The notes under the pieces: generated by a model
Told to the model about the DNA's origin: nothing
What the model saw: the letters and a program-made list of their open reading frames with translations, nothing else
The model's database searches: none
In this document: in pieces, positions 8,740 through 18,897 of the stretch
How the letters are laid out: each line of letters opens with the position of its first letter
Numbering within the stretch: the stretch's first letter is position 1
Origin: Enterococcus larvae
Lineage (GTDB): Bacteria > Bacillota > Bacilli > Lactobacillales > Enterococcaceae
Assembly: GCF_017830045.1 (NCBI RefSeq)
Contig: NZ_JAEDXU010000001.1
Location: 62,001-126,000, forward strand
Direction: 5' to 3'
Length of the DNA: 64,000 bases
Translations under genes and position numbers: made by a program

Positions 8740-10151
8740 TATCGCTCACCTCGTCTCCGTAAAAATTCTTCCATTTCTCTATCCAGTTTTTCCTGCGCTT
8801 CTGTTGAAAGCTTTTCTTCCGGTACTGGATTATCCACCCAATCCGGCAGCTTTTCTTTGCGCACAACTTGCTGGCGTTTATTCGATGAGTACTCTCTACC
8901 CTGTCTTTTCTTTTGATTATCCGCCTGTTTGGTCTTCAGATAAGTAATTGCTTTTTCCGGAGAAAAAATCTCTTTCTTTGCCCAGTCATTGGCAATCGTA
9001 TATACATAGCTTCCCGTCAATGTGGGCTGCTTTTGAATGATCAATACGTAGGAAATCAGGATATTGATGACGCTGTTAGGCAATCCTGAACGCTTGACCA
9101 GATTCTCAATGATCTTCTCCTCCTGCCCTGTCCCAAAGCCGCCGGTCTGTTTCTGTACAGCTGCCAAATATTTCAGGGGGGGAATCGTCTCACTATCAAT
9201 GATTGAACGAATATCCGCTTCAGAGAATCCTTCCATTTTCAGCGAGTTGAAACGGTAAGATCGTTGTTCCTCTTCCGTCAAAACAGCTTCCTCATTTCTT
9301 CTCACTTGGCTGGTCTTTTGTTGTCGATTCTCACGATAGGAGCGATCAACAATTTGCCGCAGCGCCTTGCGATTGATTTCATTTGTATGATAGTCAAAGG
9401 AGAATTTAACAAATTCCAGCATTTCCAGCTCATCTGTTCCATACAATCGATTGTATAAATAGATTTCTTCTTTTAGCTCATCCACCTTTTTCGGCAACTT
9501 CAAACCAAAACGCTCAACCTGAGACACAAAGAACGCCCAATCAAAAAGCGTCGAATCTACAGCAGAAATCTTTCTTTTAGGTTCAGGATCATCAAATGCC
9601 TGCTTGATTTCATTCAAGTGAGGGCCTTCAGTAATAAGCTGTTCTTCCCTAAAACCGTATACCTCTTGATAATCAGCAGAAATATTCTGATACTCATCTA
9701 ACTCCATGTAGTTTGGTTGGAATCGTTCGAACAGCTGATTGAATTTCTTCTCCCCTACTTGGTTCAATAATGTCAGAGCCAATATTTCATCCTTAAAAAA
9801 ACTCTCAACAGCTTCCGGATGATTCAACCGATAAACATAGATTGAGCCAAGCTCGCCATCTTCCTTAACAAAGGTATCAAGCAAGCCTATACCTTCCAAC
9901 TTGGCACGTGCTTCTTCTAACTGTCTGCTCCCCATGTCCAAGAGCATGATCAGTTCTCTGTGAAACAAGCTCTCACTCATACCAGAGTAACGAACCTCCG
10001 ACAACAGTGTTAAAAAGAGACTAAATGCTCCCGCACCTACAATCGGCTGATATAAAAAGGTCAGTATCTCTTTCTCCTGATCAGAAAAAGGCGTATTTAC
10101 CAACACGTTGAAGATTTGCTTTGGTTGGATTTCTTTCCTATTGTTCGTCAC
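8739..10151 (-). CDS. dnaB: Replication initiation and membrane attachment protein DnaB (DnaD family)
   Basis: This is the Gram-positive DnaB of the primosome, not the helicase. It cooperates with DnaD and DnaI to load the helicase and anchors the origin to the membrane. The 470 residues show the N-terminal winged-helix part, a central DnaB/DnaD helical domain (about 310-390, including LKMEGFSEADIRSII) and a charged C-terminal tail full of K, R and E. It lies 12 bases after nrdR and overlaps dnaI, the conserved nrdR-dnaB-dnaI order. Nothing appears broken. Confidence 0.95.
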   Translation of the reverse strand: MTNNRKEIQPKQIFNVLVNTPFSDQEKEILTFLYQPIVGAGAFSLFLTLLSEVRYSGMSESLFHRELIMLLDMGSRQLEEARAKLEGIGLLDTFVKEDGELGSIYVYRLNHPEAVESFFKDEILALTLLNQVGEKKFNQLFERFQPNYMELDEYQNISADYQEVYGFREEQLITEGPHLNEIKQAFDDPEPKRKISAVDSTLFDWAFFVSQVERFGLKLPKKVDELKEEIYLYNRLYGTDELEMLEFVKFSFDYHTNEINRKALRQIVDRSYRENRQQKTSQVRRNEEAVLTEEEQRSYRFNSLKMEGFSEADIRSIIDSETIPPLKYLAAVQKQTGGFGTGQEEKIIENLVKRSGLPNSVINILISYVLIIQKQPTLTGSYVYTIANDWAKKEIFSPEKAITYLKTKQADNQKKRQGREYSSNKRQQVVRKEKLPDWVDNPVPEEKLSTEAQEKLDREMEEFLRRRGER

Positions 10152-10163
10152 GGAAAGACCCCC

Positions 10164-10649
10164 TTATTCCTGCTCCGCATCTTTTTTCTGAGAATTTGCC
10201 TTATCGACAATTTCCTGAAGCTCCTTCAAGAAAACACTCATGTCCTTGAATTGGCGATATACACTGGCAAAGCGAATGTAGGAAATCTCATCCAATGTAA
10301 CAAGATCCTCCATTACATACTCTCCAATCAGTGTTGTTGATACTTCATTCTCGCCTAATTCCCGTACACGATTTTCTACATTATCTACAATTTTGACCAT
10401 TTGTTCCATTGTGACTGGCCGTTTTTCCGCTGAACGGATCAGACCTCGTAAAATTTTATCTCTATTGAACTCTTCACGATCACCATTTTTCTTGATGACT
10501 AACAGAGGAGCTGCTTCAATTCGTTCAAAGGTCGTGAAACGATTATGACAGCTTTCACACTCTCTTCTTCTTCTAATGGCTCTTCCATCGTCAGCCTGAC
10601 GGCTGTCGATTACTCTTGAGTTGTTATGATGACATCTTGGACAACGCAC
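10164..10649 (-). CDS. nrdR: Transcriptional repressor NrdR
   Basis: NrdR represses ribonucleotide reductase genes by sensing ATP/dATP. The zinc ribbon uses CPRC at the N terminus and CESC near residue 31, followed by the ATP-cone domain (residues about 46-136). Two GTG codons are candidate starts; I chose the one at 10649 because AGGTGA is spaced correctly before it and NrdR proteins begin MRCP. This gives 161 residues. It opens the operon with dnaB and dnaI. A TATAAT on the minus strand near 10690 is a plausible promoter element. Confidence 0.95.
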   Translation of the reverse strand: MRCPRCHHNNSRVIDSRQADDGRAIRRRRECESCHNRFTTFERIEAAPLLVIKKNGDREEFNRDKILRGLIRSAEKRPVTMEQMVKIVDNVENRVRELGENEVSTTLIGEYVMEDLVTLDEISYIRFASVYRQFKDMSVFLKELQEIVDKANSQKKDAEQE

Positions 10650-10783
10650 AGTGATCACCTCGATTTTTTATTTAGTTGATTAGTAGTTATATTATAACAT
10701 GAAATGTATGATATACCAGTTATTCGGAGGATTTCTTACTGACGGTCTCTCTACTTGAAAAACGTAGTCGAATAAATACTAAA

Positions 10784-11389
10784 CTAGCTTTTCTTCAACA
10801 GCTCCATTGCTGTCAACCAGTCGACCACCTGCTTTTCCAACTGAGCAACGGTTCCTTGATTATCAAAGACAATGTCTGCTTGTTTCTTTTTCTCTTCAAT
10901 TGATTCTTGACTTTTCATCCGACGTTTGGCTTCTTCTTCATCTAGCGAATCTCTATTCATCAAACGAGTCATCTGCACCTGCTCGGGTATATAGACCACT
11001 GCCACCAGATCCACGTATTTTTCATACCCCTGCTCATATAAGAGAGGAATATCAGCTATCACCAGCGGGCTTCCCTTCTTCGCCTCTTCAATATCGCCTA
11101 CAATCTTTTCCAGTAAAAATGGCGCTAAAATCCCATTTAACTGTTCTCGTTTTCCATCATCAGAAAAGATTATTTTTCCAAGCGCTTTTCGATTCAATGA
11201 ACCATCAGACTGCAAAACAGACGACCCAAAAGCAGTGATAATAGCCGCCAATCCAGGAGTGCCGGGTTCAACAACTTCACGAGCGATTTGATCAGAATCT
11301 ACAATTGGAAAGCCCGCTTTTTTGAACACTTCTACAGCAGTACTTTTCCCCGTTGCTATGCTGCCTGTCAACCCCAGCACTAAACTCAT
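10784..11389 (-). CDS. coaE: Dephospho-CoA kinase
   Basis: CoaE phosphorylates dephospho-CoA at the 3'-hydroxyl of ribose, the last step of coenzyme A synthesis in the cytosol. The P-loop GLTGSIATGKST is at residues 6-17, followed by the DSDQIAREV segment and the lid region with RLMNRD. The 201 residues are a standard length. Its ATG overlaps the mutM stop by four bases (ATGA), indicating coupling, and mutM-coaE order is common in Firmicutes next to polA. Confidence 0.96.
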   Translation of the reverse strand: MSLVLGLTGSIATGKSTAVEVFKKAGFPIVDSDQIAREVVEPGTPGLAAIITAFGSSVLQSDGSLNRKALGKIIFSDDGKREQLNGILAPFLLEKIVGDIEEAKKGSPLVIADIPLLYEQGYEKYVDLVAVVYIPEQVQMTRLMNRDSLDEEEAKRRMKSQESIEEKKKQADIVFDNQGTVAQLEKQVVDWLTAMELLKKS

Positions 11390-12231
11390 CTGCTTTTCCT
11401 CACTTTCAGCTTTTGACAGTTTGGACAGAAATGTGTACCACGTTGTGCAACCTTAGTCTTCTGAATCGGCGTACCACAACGCAGGCATGGTTCTCCGGTT
11501 TGCCCATAGGCATGAAGAGATATCTGAAATTTACCAGCCTCGCCTAAAGCATTCAGGTAACTGCGAATCGTTGTACCACCAGCCTCTACCGCACGTGCCA
11601 ACACATCTATAATTGATTGATATAATGCTTCTGTCTCCTTTTTCGTCAACGTATCTGCCGGCTGCTCCGGATGGATCTTTGCTTCCCAAAGTGCTTCATC
11701 CACATAAATGTTTCCCAACCCAGTTACTAGCTTTTGATCCAACAGCAAGGGCTTGATTGCTTTATGGTGTTTTTTTAGTCCAGCTCGAAATGGTTCGAGC
11801 AAGAAGACTTCTGGGATTGGCTCCGGTCCTAATGACAGAATTCCTTTGTACTCATTAGACTTGTCCTTTTCTACAAGAACCATCCGACCAAATTTACGCA
11901 CATCTAAGTATCGCAGTTCTGTATCATCTGTAAAAATAAAACGAACATGAGTATGCTTGGCTACAGGGTCTTCTTTGGATTCATGGAATTCATATTTCCC
12001 TTCCATACGCAAATGAGAAATCATATCAAAATCCGTCAATTTAAAAATCAAAAATTTTCCCCTACGCTCAATTTTATCTATTTTCTGACCTTGAAGAGAA
12101 AGCTCAAACAACTCCTTTTCCGGCTGCTCAATGATTCTTCCCCAAAGCACCTCTACTGATGCAATCTTTTTTCCTGTAACCAGTTTTTCCAATCCTTTAC
12201 GAACTGTTTCAACCTCTGGTAATTCCGGCAT
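11386..12231 (-). CDS. mutM: Formamidopyrimidine-DNA glycosylase (Fpg/MutM)
   Basis: A bifunctional base-excision-repair enzyme that removes 8-oxoguanine and cuts the abasic site. After removal of Met the catalytic proline and glutamate are present in MPELPEVETVRKGL. The helix-two-turn-helix region and the C-terminal zinc finger, with CLRC and CPNC, are intact. At 281 residues it is a usual length. It lies downstream of polA but is separated from it by a terminator-like hairpin, and is coupled to coaE. Confidence 0.96.
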   Translation of the reverse strand: MPELPEVETVRKGLEKLVTGKKIASVEVLWGRIIEQPEKELFELSLQGQKIDKIERRGKFLIFKLTDFDMISHLRMEGKYEFHESKEDPVAKHTHVRFIFTDDTELRYLDVRKFGRMVLVEKDKSNEYKGILSLGPEPIPEVFLLEPFRAGLKKHHKAIKPLLLDQKLVTGLGNIYVDEALWEAKIHPEQPADTLTKKETEALYQSIIDVLARAVEAGGTTIRSYLNALGEAGKFQISLHAYGQTGEPCLRCGTPIQKTKVAQRGTHFCPNCQKLKVRKSR

Positions 12232-12318
12232 AATTCTTGCCCTCCAATCGTACGCATTTTTTCTAGTGTTACCCAGAGATCAACCACATGATCAGTTGGT
12301 TTTTAGCCAAGTAATAAA

Positions 12319-12351
12319 GGGTGAGTGGGACATCACTCGTTCCACTCACCC
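12319..12351 (-). terminator. Terminator-like hairpin after polA; GTGGGACA loop
   Basis: Arms GGGTGAGTGG and CCACTCACCC (10 bp) are followed on the minus strand by TTTATTACTT. On the plus strand the loop begins GACATCACTC and shares the GTGGGACA entry with the 173-bp repeat and the hairpin at 50346. The rest of 12232-12506 shows nothing else I can support. Confidence 0.75.
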
Positions 12352-12506
12352 CATAAGCTAAAACCCAACAATTCAGTCATATCAAACTCTGTTAAGCCTT
12401 TCAGTCCTTGCATAGCTTATCTACAATACTTAAGCCATACCACAACAATAAAAAGACTCTCTCTTAAAGCTAACCTACTTCTGTCATTGGCTATTTTTAG
12501 ATTTAA

Positions 12507-15152
12507 TTATTTGGCTTCGTACCAAGTCTTGCCCCAGCTGCTGTCTGTTATCAACGGCACATGAAGGCTTACAGCATTTTCCATTTCTTCTTTAACGATT
12601 TCCTTCAGTTTATCCAGCTCATTTTCCGGTACTTCAAAGACTAGCTCATCATGAACCTGTAAAAGCATGGTTGCTTCAAGCTGTTCTTTTTCCAAGCGAT
12701 CCGCCATATTGATCATCGCCAGCTTCAAGATATCTGCCGCACTTCCTTGAATCGGCGTATTGATAGCTGTCCGTTCCGCAAATGATCGAAGATTAAAGTT
12801 CCTTGAATTGATATCGTTTAGGTAACGTCTACGATGATAAAGCGTCTCAACATAGCCCTTGTCTTTTGCTTCACGAACAATTTCTTCCATATATTTTTTT
12901 ACACCTGGGTATTTCTCAAAATAAGTGTCAATATACTGCTGTGCCTGTTTTCTAGTAATTCCCAGATTTTGTGACAAGCCATAATCACTGATACCATACA
13001 CGATACCAAAGTTTACTGCCTTCGCCTGACGACGCATATTCGGTGTCACATCCTCCGGCTTCTCCAATCCAAAGACACGCATTGCTGTACTTGCATGAAT
13101 ATCCTGCCCCTCGATAAATGCCTGCTTCAAATGCTCATCATCTGAAATATGAGCCAATACCCTCAGCTCGATTTGAGAATAGTCAGAGGAGAAAATCAAC
13201 CAGTCTTCTGCTTTAGGGATAAATGCTTGACGAATTTTACGCCCTTCATCCAGGCGAATAGGAATATTCTGCAGATTCGGATCAACAGAACTTAAACGTC
13301 CCGTTTGGGTCAAGGTCTGTACGTATCTAGTGTGGATCTTATTATCTGGCTGAATCACCTTCAATAATCCTTCAATGTAAGTGGATTGAATTTTGGCAAT
13401 TTGTCGGTAAATCAGAATATCCTCTACGATTGGCGCCTGTTCCTTCAACTGCTCCAGCACATCAACCGCAGTAGAATAGCCTGTCTTTGTTTTTTTGATC
13501 ACAGGAAGTCCCATTTTTTCAAATAGAATAACACCAAGCTGTTTAGGTGAATTCAGATTGAATTCTTCTCCTGCTTCCTCATAGATTTTCTGTTCGATTT
13601 CTCTCAATCGCTCAGAAAATTCTACACCCATTTCTCTCAAGCGTTGTGCATCTACGCGAATTCCAGTTATTTCCATATCGCCTAAAATTCGAGACAACGG
13701 CAGCTCCATTTTATAGAAAAGATCTGCTTGATCCTTTTCTTCCAGTTCTTTGTCCAGTTTATCGGAAAGAATATTGATTGCTTGAATTTTCCTAGCCAAA
13801 TGACTAAAGAAGAGTTCTTCATCTTCCGGCAGACCCTTTTTCGCGCCTTTACCATAAACTGCTTCATCTGATTGAATATCTGTATAGCCATAATGCTGTG
13901 CAACGCCTTCAATATCTGCGTTATTATCATTCGTATCCAACAGGTACGCCGCCAACAACACATCAAAGCTTACGCCCTGCATTTTTCCAGTATAACGATT
14001 CAAGGCTACATAAGTGCGTTTCATGTCATACACTTTCTTCTTGTAGCTATCAGACAACAACCAATTGACAAAAGCCGGTGCTTCGAATAGTCCCAGATCA
14101 TTTGTCGCATAGATTTGCTTCTCATTTCCCCAAGCTGCCCCAACGATTGGCGAAATATGGTAATTGTCTTCCATCATTTCAATGTATAGCGCCATATCAT
14201 CTGTAAACATATCTTCTGTAAATGAATCGACAACCTTGAAGTGAACATCCTCCATAGGTTGAACTTCTTCTTCAATATTCAGCTTGCTTAAGAATTGCTT
14301 GAACTCCATTTCTTTGTAAAAGGGAACAAGCTTATCTAAATCTTTTCCTTCATATTTCAAGCTGTCTATGTCTACTTCAACAGGAGCATTTACTTCAATC
14401 GTTGCTAGACGTTTCGATAAAAAGGCCTTTTCTTTGTCATTGATCAGATTTTCTTTCATTTTGCTTTGCTTCATTTCATCGATATGCTCATAGACACCTT
14501 CAACAGAACCATATTCCTTCAACAGCTTGATTGCTGTTTTTTCTCCAATTTTAGTCACGCCAGGGATATTATCTGAGGTATCACCTGCCAGACCTTTCAT
14601 ATCAATGATTTGAAGAGGTACCAATCCATCGTACTTTTCAGCTACATATTCCGGTGTATAGGATTCAATATCACTGACTCCCTTAACTGTTATATCCACC
14701 TTCACAGAATCTGTCGTAAGCTGTGTCAAATCTCGATCTCCAGAAAGAACAACTACATCAAATTCTTCTTTTGATACTTTATTCGCTAACGTGCCGATGA
14801 TATCATCCGCTTCATAGTTGTCCAACTCATAATATTGAACACCTAAACCGGTAAGCAGCTCACGGATATAAGGCATTTGTTCTTTGAATTCACCTGGTGT
14901 TTTTGAACGTCCCGCTTTGTATTCTGCATAAAACTCCGTTCTAAACGTTGTTTTCCCAGCATCAAACGCGACCAGCACATGTGTTGGCTGCTCCTTTGTC
15001 ATCACATTTTCAAACATTGTATTAAAGGCATAAACAGCATTCGTATGCAGCCCATTCTTGTTTTTAAAACGCTCCAAAGAATTGTGTAAAGCAAAAAATG
15101 CTCGAAAAGCTACACTATTTCCATCTACTAATAATAATTTGTTTTTAGCCAT
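12507..15152 (-). CDS. polA: DNA polymerase I
   Basis: PolA fills gaps and removes RNA primers. The 881 residues comprise the 5'-3' exonuclease (1-290), a middle domain related to proofreading exonuclease, and the polymerase domain with motif A DYSQIELR and motif C QVHDELVFE. In the middle domain the position of the metal-binding D-x-E pair reads YIEMME, so the first aspartate is missing; this is expected of Bacillus-type enzymes, whose proofreading site is dead. AGGAGC lies before the ATG at 15152. It is followed by mutM and coaE. Confidence 0.97.
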   Translation of the reverse strand: MAKNKLLLVDGNSVAFRAFFALHNSLERFKNKNGLHTNAVYAFNTMFENVMTKEQPTHVLVAFDAGKTTFRTEFYAEYKAGRSKTPGEFKEQMPYIRELLTGLGVQYYELDNYEADDIIGTLANKVSKEEFDVVVLSGDRDLTQLTTDSVKVDITVKGVSDIESYTPEYVAEKYDGLVPLQIIDMKGLAGDTSDNIPGVTKIGEKTAIKLLKEYGSVEGVYEHIDEMKQSKMKENLINDKEKAFLSKRLATIEVNAPVEVDIDSLKYEGKDLDKLVPFYKEMEFKQFLSKLNIEEEVQPMEDVHFKVVDSFTEDMFTDDMALYIEMMEDNYHISPIVGAAWGNEKQIYATNDLGLFEAPAFVNWLLSDSYKKKVYDMKRTYVALNRYTGKMQGVSFDVLLAAYLLDTNDNNADIEGVAQHYGYTDIQSDEAVYGKGAKKGLPEDEELFFSHLARKIQAINILSDKLDKELEEKDQADLFYKMELPLSRILGDMEITGIRVDAQRLREMGVEFSERLREIEQKIYEEAGEEFNLNSPKQLGVILFEKMGLPVIKKTKTGYSTAVDVLEQLKEQAPIVEDILIYRQIAKIQSTYIEGLLKVIQPDNKIHTRYVQTLTQTGRLSSVDPNLQNIPIRLDEGRKIRQAFIPKAEDWLIFSSDYSQIELRVLAHISDDEHLKQAFIEGQDIHASTAMRVFGLEKPEDVTPNMRRQAKAVNFGIVYGISDYGLSQNLGITRKQAQQYIDTYFEKYPGVKKYMEEIVREAKDKGYVETLYHRRRYLNDINSRNFNLRSFAERTAINTPIQGSAADILKLAMINMADRLEKEQLEATMLLQVHDELVFEVPENELDKLKEIVKEEMENAVSLHVPLITDSSWGKTWYEAK

Positions 15153-15641
15153 TTACGTGCTCCTTCTATTTTTTGTAAAAACTGGTCAAGTGATTTCTCA
15201 GTTTTTTCATTATTCCTCAGTCTTGTGATCGAAGACTTTTTGCTTCTCCAAAAATCACTATTTTGCTTCATCGATACTGATTTTTTTCTTCTTCCTTCAG
15301 AATCAGACTCTGTTCTATTTTAACAAATATTCATGAAAAATGCAGTAAGAAGAGCACACGGCTTTTGACAATCGCTCTTTTTATAAGCCTTCTCTTTACA
15401 GTTTGTTATGTCTTTTTATACAGAGATTGGAAGACAAAAAAAGAATCTCTGTAGCCCACACTAGCTAAAGAGATTCTTATCTGGTGACCGCATCAGTTTA
15501 GGAGGACTGCTTTGGTCAATTTAGAGTTCACACAAATGAAATTCACACTTAATTTCAATTTCTTATTGAGTTCATTGTACTGCTCAAATTTGAATATTTT
15601 GTGACTGAAAATTTTTCATTTTGTAAACTTTTAACGATAGA
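15153..15641. other. 489-bp gap upstream of polA
   Basis: No credible gene. On the minus strand a TAAAAT near 15320 may belong to the polA promoter. A 29-codon frame on the plus strand near 15510, behind AGGAGG and starting with TTG, looks accidental. A terminator at 15441 is described separately. Confidence 0.4.
15441..15478 (-). terminator. Intrinsic terminator downstream of the HEAT-like gene
   Basis: Perfect 10-bp arms AAGAATCTCT and AGAGATTCTT, with TTTTTTTG after the stem on the minus strand. The same left arm could alternatively pair with CAGAGATT at 15421. It lies about 160 bases past the stop at 15642. Confidence 0.8.
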
Positions 15642-16352
15642 TCAATGTCTTTTACAAACAACAACTGTTCTTTTAAGTTCTTGTTGAATCGCTTCTTCTG
15701 AAAACTGTCGACCAATTTCAGTTAATGTTGGCTCCGTATAGGTATATGGAAAGGCTGAGCTGAAAATGACAAACTTCCAAACAAAAAGCAAATCTTCTTT
15801 ATACAATTCATAGTAGCCCTTAGCTCTTTCGTAGTTCTCCTGTGTTTGTAATTCTGGTTTGTTATAAGTTAGATAGCCCAGGCCTTCAATCATTTCTGCG
15901 GCATATTCCTTCTGTTTCAGATTCTCAAGTAAAATATCTGCCGCAAATGCCCCCATATTCCCTAATGTTCGAGCAACGATCCCCCTTGGCAGGGGATATG
16001 ATTTCTTTTTGGAGGTTTTTGCCTCTGCGATTGATCGATATTGGCTGTTGCCAATCGTATTCAGGTATGGAATCATCGCATAAACCGTTAGAGCATCTCC
16101 TTTTGCTAAAGCCTGACAGATTTCCAAGCGAGTATACAGCTTCTTTTCAAGAATCAAGTGTTCAAGCAGCACTTCAGCGGTCCCAGCTACCAGAATGAAG
16201 CGATTGCCAAGTTCGCGCGCTGCTAATGATCGCTGCACAGGTTCAGAATTAGTTAATTGTGTGAAAAGCTCTTCTCTAGTTGCTGAGTTGCTTGAAATGA
16301 TGCCTTTCTCTAAGTATCCTCTATTGGAAAGCTCCTGTTGTGAAGATTTCAT
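15642..16352 (-). CDS. HEAT-repeat-like protein of unknown function
   Basis: The predicted protein (236 residues from the ATG at 16352, chosen because GAGG precedes it; the GTG five codons earlier overlaps that site) is made of helical repeats. Segments such as RSLAARELGNRF, RLEICQALAKG, VARTLGNMGAFAADILLENL and AAEMIEGLGYL have the alternating pattern of HEAT or PBS-lyase repeats, which serve as protein-binding scaffolds. There is no signal peptide or membrane helix. It starts 22 bases after the stop of the aldo/keto reductase, so the pair probably forms an operon. No specific role can be assigned. Confidence 0.75.
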   Translation of the reverse strand: MKSSQQELSNRGYLEKGIISSNSATREELFTQLTNSEPVQRSLAARELGNRFILVAGTAEVLLEHLILEKKLYTRLEICQALAKGDALTVYAMIPYLNTIGNSQYRSIAEAKTSKKKSYPLPRGIVARTLGNMGAFAADILLENLKQKEYAAEMIEGLGYLTYNKPELQTQENYERAKGYYELYKEDLLFVWKFVIFSSAFPYTYTEPTLTEIGRQFSEEAIQQELKRTVVVCKRH

Positions 16353-16374
16353 GCACTGTTTCCTCACTTTATGA

Positions 16375-17286
16375 TTAAGGTAAAATATTTCCTGCTGCTA
16401 AATAGATGGCATACCAATCTTCACGGCTAAGCACAACTTCTGAAGCTTTAGCGATTTCTTCGATTCGACCAAGATTCATCGTTCCGGCAATTACCTGCAT
16501 GTTCGCTGGATGTCTTAAAATCCAAGCTGTCGCCAGACCTGTTGGTGTGATACCATATTTTTCTGCAATTTCTTCCATCTTCTTGTTCAATTCCGGGAAT
16601 TTTTCGTTACCAATAAAGACACCTTCAAAGAATCCATATTGATAAGGAGACCATGCTTGAATCGTCATTTGTTTCAAACGAGAATAATCTAGCACACTGC
16701 CGTCATGATCGATACTTCCTGAATCACTCATGTTTACATGGATTCCTTGATCCACCATTTCCGTATGTTTGATCCCAAATTGCAGCTGATTAGCAACAAG
16801 CGGCTGCTTAACTGCTGTTTTTAGCAATTCGATCTGCATAGGTTTCTGATTACTTACACCAAAATATTTTACCTTTCCCTGTTGTTCAAGCTGGTCGAAC
16901 GCTGCTGCGACTTCTTCTGGTTCGACTAAAGTATCCGGACGATGTAAAAGCAACGCATCTACATAATCAACACCCAAACGTTTCAAACTAGCCTCAACAG
17001 ATTCAACGATATGCTCTTTTGAAAAATCAAACATCCCTTTGCGAATGCCGCATTTTGTTTGAATGATAATGTCATCTCTGGAGATACTGCTGTCCTTTAG
17101 CGCCTTACCAAAAATTGTTTCACATTCTCCCCCGCCATATATATCTGCATGGTCAAAAAAATCGATTCCATGTTCATAAGCAGTTTCCAACACACGCTGA
17201 GGTGCCTCAGCATCGTTCATACGCATACAGCCTAAAATCACTGAAGCTGCGGTCAAATCACTTGTACCAAATTGAATTTTTTTCAT
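16375..17286 (-). CDS. Aldo/keto reductase
   Basis: A cytosolic NADPH-dependent oxidoreductase of the AKR superfamily, with a TIM-barrel of about 300 residues. The catalytic tetrad is visible: D in GIDFFDHADIYGGG with its Y, K in IIQTKCGIRKG and H in ALLLHRPD. It resembles the YdhF-like oxidoreductase branch. The start at 17286 has GGAGG at eight bases; five codons upstream is another possible start without a site. It precedes the HEAT-like gene in the same transcript. The physiological substrate is unknown. Confidence 0.9.
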   Translation of the reverse strand: MKKIQFGTSDLTAASVILGCMRMNDAEAPQRVLETAYEHGIDFFDHADIYGGGECETIFGKALKDSSISRDDIIIQTKCGIRKGMFDFSKEHIVESVEASLKRLGVDYVDALLLHRPDTLVEPEEVAAAFDQLEQQGKVKYFGVSNQKPMQIELLKTAVKQPLVANQLQFGIKHTEMVDQGIHVNMSDSGSIDHDGSVLDYSRLKQMTIQAWSPYQYGFFEGVFIGNEKFPELNKKMEEIAEKYGITPTGLATAWILRHPANMQVIAGTMNLGRIEEIAKASEVVLSREDWYAIYLAAGNILP

Positions 17287-17348
17287 CGAAAAGCCTCCCA
17301 TTCATTAATGATTCTATTCTATCACAAATTAGTGAAAGGGTTTTAGTT

Positions 17349-18818
17349 TTAATCTGCTAAAATAATTTCCAACTGATCCAGCAACGCACCTTCCGGCAAA
17401 TTGATGATTGTAAGTACCGGACAGCTCAATCGCTGCTCAATGAAAAAAGAATGGATCGCTGTTGTTAAAATCACATCGGCATTCTTATATTCAGAATAAA
17501 TTCTTCCTTCAACAAATCGAATGTTTCTTCTGTTTTTAAAGTGAGAGGATATTCTCTGTATCAAGTGCTTTTTTTGCTCTGGTCCCCAGTCTAAGACTAA
17601 ATAAATGTTCTTTTGACGTTCAAGAAGAACAGGCGCAACCATCTCAGAAAATATGTAAAAATAACGTAAAAGCAGCTGAGCCTTGGGAATCTTCTGAAAG
17701 TGATCATTCATCTTCGAAAGCCCTCGAATCCCTTGATTCAGCTTATGAAAGGAAACTGGATAAGCAATCGCTAACTGTTTAAAAAATGAAAGATCTTCAT
17801 AGGGTAAAAAATCACTCAGTTCATAATACAAGTGAAAACTCAACAAAGATGTATACACATGCTTATCAAAAAGAAATTCGTGTTCATTAAAGCTGTTTTT
17901 CAGCATCTCTGCACCGTAAGCAGTCTGAATGTGGGCAGCTGTTTTATTCGCGTAGTTTTCATAAATAAATTTTTCTTTCAGTGATTGACTAAAATTCTCC
18001 GCAAACATTGCTTGAACAATCAAAAACAGATACATATTTTCCTCAGCAGAAAATTCCTGTATTCCTTTCGACTGAAGCTGCAAAACAAAGGAAGAATACA
18101 TTACACTATTTAAACAATACTTTTTCAGAGACTCATCAAGCGCAACTGTCTTTCTCTTTTTGACACGGACCAGCTGAATATAAGCAAGTGACCACAATTG
18201 TTTTTCCTGTAGGTAGTTAAGTCGCAGATGAAAGAACAACGCGATTTCTTGACAGATTCGTTCTGCTTTTCTACTAAATAGATACTGGTCAATATTTTCC
18301 TGATGATATGCAGTTATTCGATAGAATTGCTGAATAAATCCGCGTATCTGCAACTCATTACCAATAAGCTCAAAGGTGTTGCGCCTTAAGGTCAGTTTCA
18401 AAGGCTGAAGCCACCGTCTTATCTTAGTCAATCTCTTCTTGACCTGAGGCTCGCTTTCCTCCAACTGTACAGACAGCTCTTTTATCGTAAAAGAAGAAGA
18501 ATGAATCGTCTTCTCAAGAATGACCATCTCCGGTGCCCTTTGTATCAAAAATATTCGGAATCTCTCCAGATACCAAGGATTTTCCATTACAAACACTAGC
18601 CTTAACTTTTTTCGAACAGTCAGACTCAGCTGTCGGCTCATTCCATAATCTACCAGTAATCTCTGAATCTTCTCCACATATCGGGCTACTGTTTTCACAT
18701 GCACGGATAGCTCTTCTGCAAGTGTTCTAAAAGAAAGCTCCTTCGTCGATTGCTGTAGAAGGCGCAATATCTCCAAAATCTTTTTCGTCTCAAAATCTAA
18801 AATCTCTCTAATATCCAT
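17349..18818 (-). CDS. Mga-type helix-turn-helix transcriptional regulator
   Basis: The N-terminal 75 residues contain a winged helix-turn-helix (STKELSFRTLAEELSVHVKT), a second HTH follows near residue 110 (FTIKELSVQLEESEPQVKKR), and the long middle region is PRD/Mga-like. The final 90 residues look like a PTS EIIB-type fold (YLVLDWGPEQ followed by alternating strands). The ATG at 18818 is preceded by GGAG at nine bases, giving 489 residues. Such regulators control virulence or sugar genes in streptococci and enterococci. It is transcribed alone between copB and the reductase, so its targets are not evident. Confidence 0.82.
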   Translation of the reverse strand: MDIREILDFETKKILEILRLLQQSTKELSFRTLAEELSVHVKTVARYVEKIQRLLVDYGMSRQLSLTVRKKLRLVFVMENPWYLERFRIFLIQRAPEMVILEKTIHSSSFTIKELSVQLEESEPQVKKRLTKIRRWLQPLKLTLRRNTFELIGNELQIRGFIQQFYRITAYHQENIDQYLFSRKAERICQEIALFFHLRLNYLQEKQLWSLAYIQLVRVKKRKTVALDESLKKYCLNSVMYSSFVLQLQSKGIQEFSAEENMYLFLIVQAMFAENFSQSLKEKFIYENYANKTAAHIQTAYGAEMLKNSFNEHEFLFDKHVYTSLLSFHLYYELSDFLPYEDLSFFKQLAIAYPVSFHKLNQGIRGLSKMNDHFQKIPKAQLLLRYFYIFSEMVAPVLLERQKNIYLVLDWGPEQKKHLIQRISSHFKNRRNIRFVEGRIYSEYKNADVILTTAIHSFFIEQRLSCPVLTIINLPEGALLDQLEIILAD

Positions 18819-18897
18819 ACCAATCTCCACATTTCAATAATCGTTTCTAAAAACAAATTACTCCTTTTTTACGTATTCTCATTTTTTCTTGTAAAAA

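Noticed and set aside
15421-15478. Alternative pairing suggesting an attenuator
   Set aside because: CAGAGATT can compete for the terminator arm, but in the leftward RNA it lies after the U-tract, so it could not act as an antiterminator.
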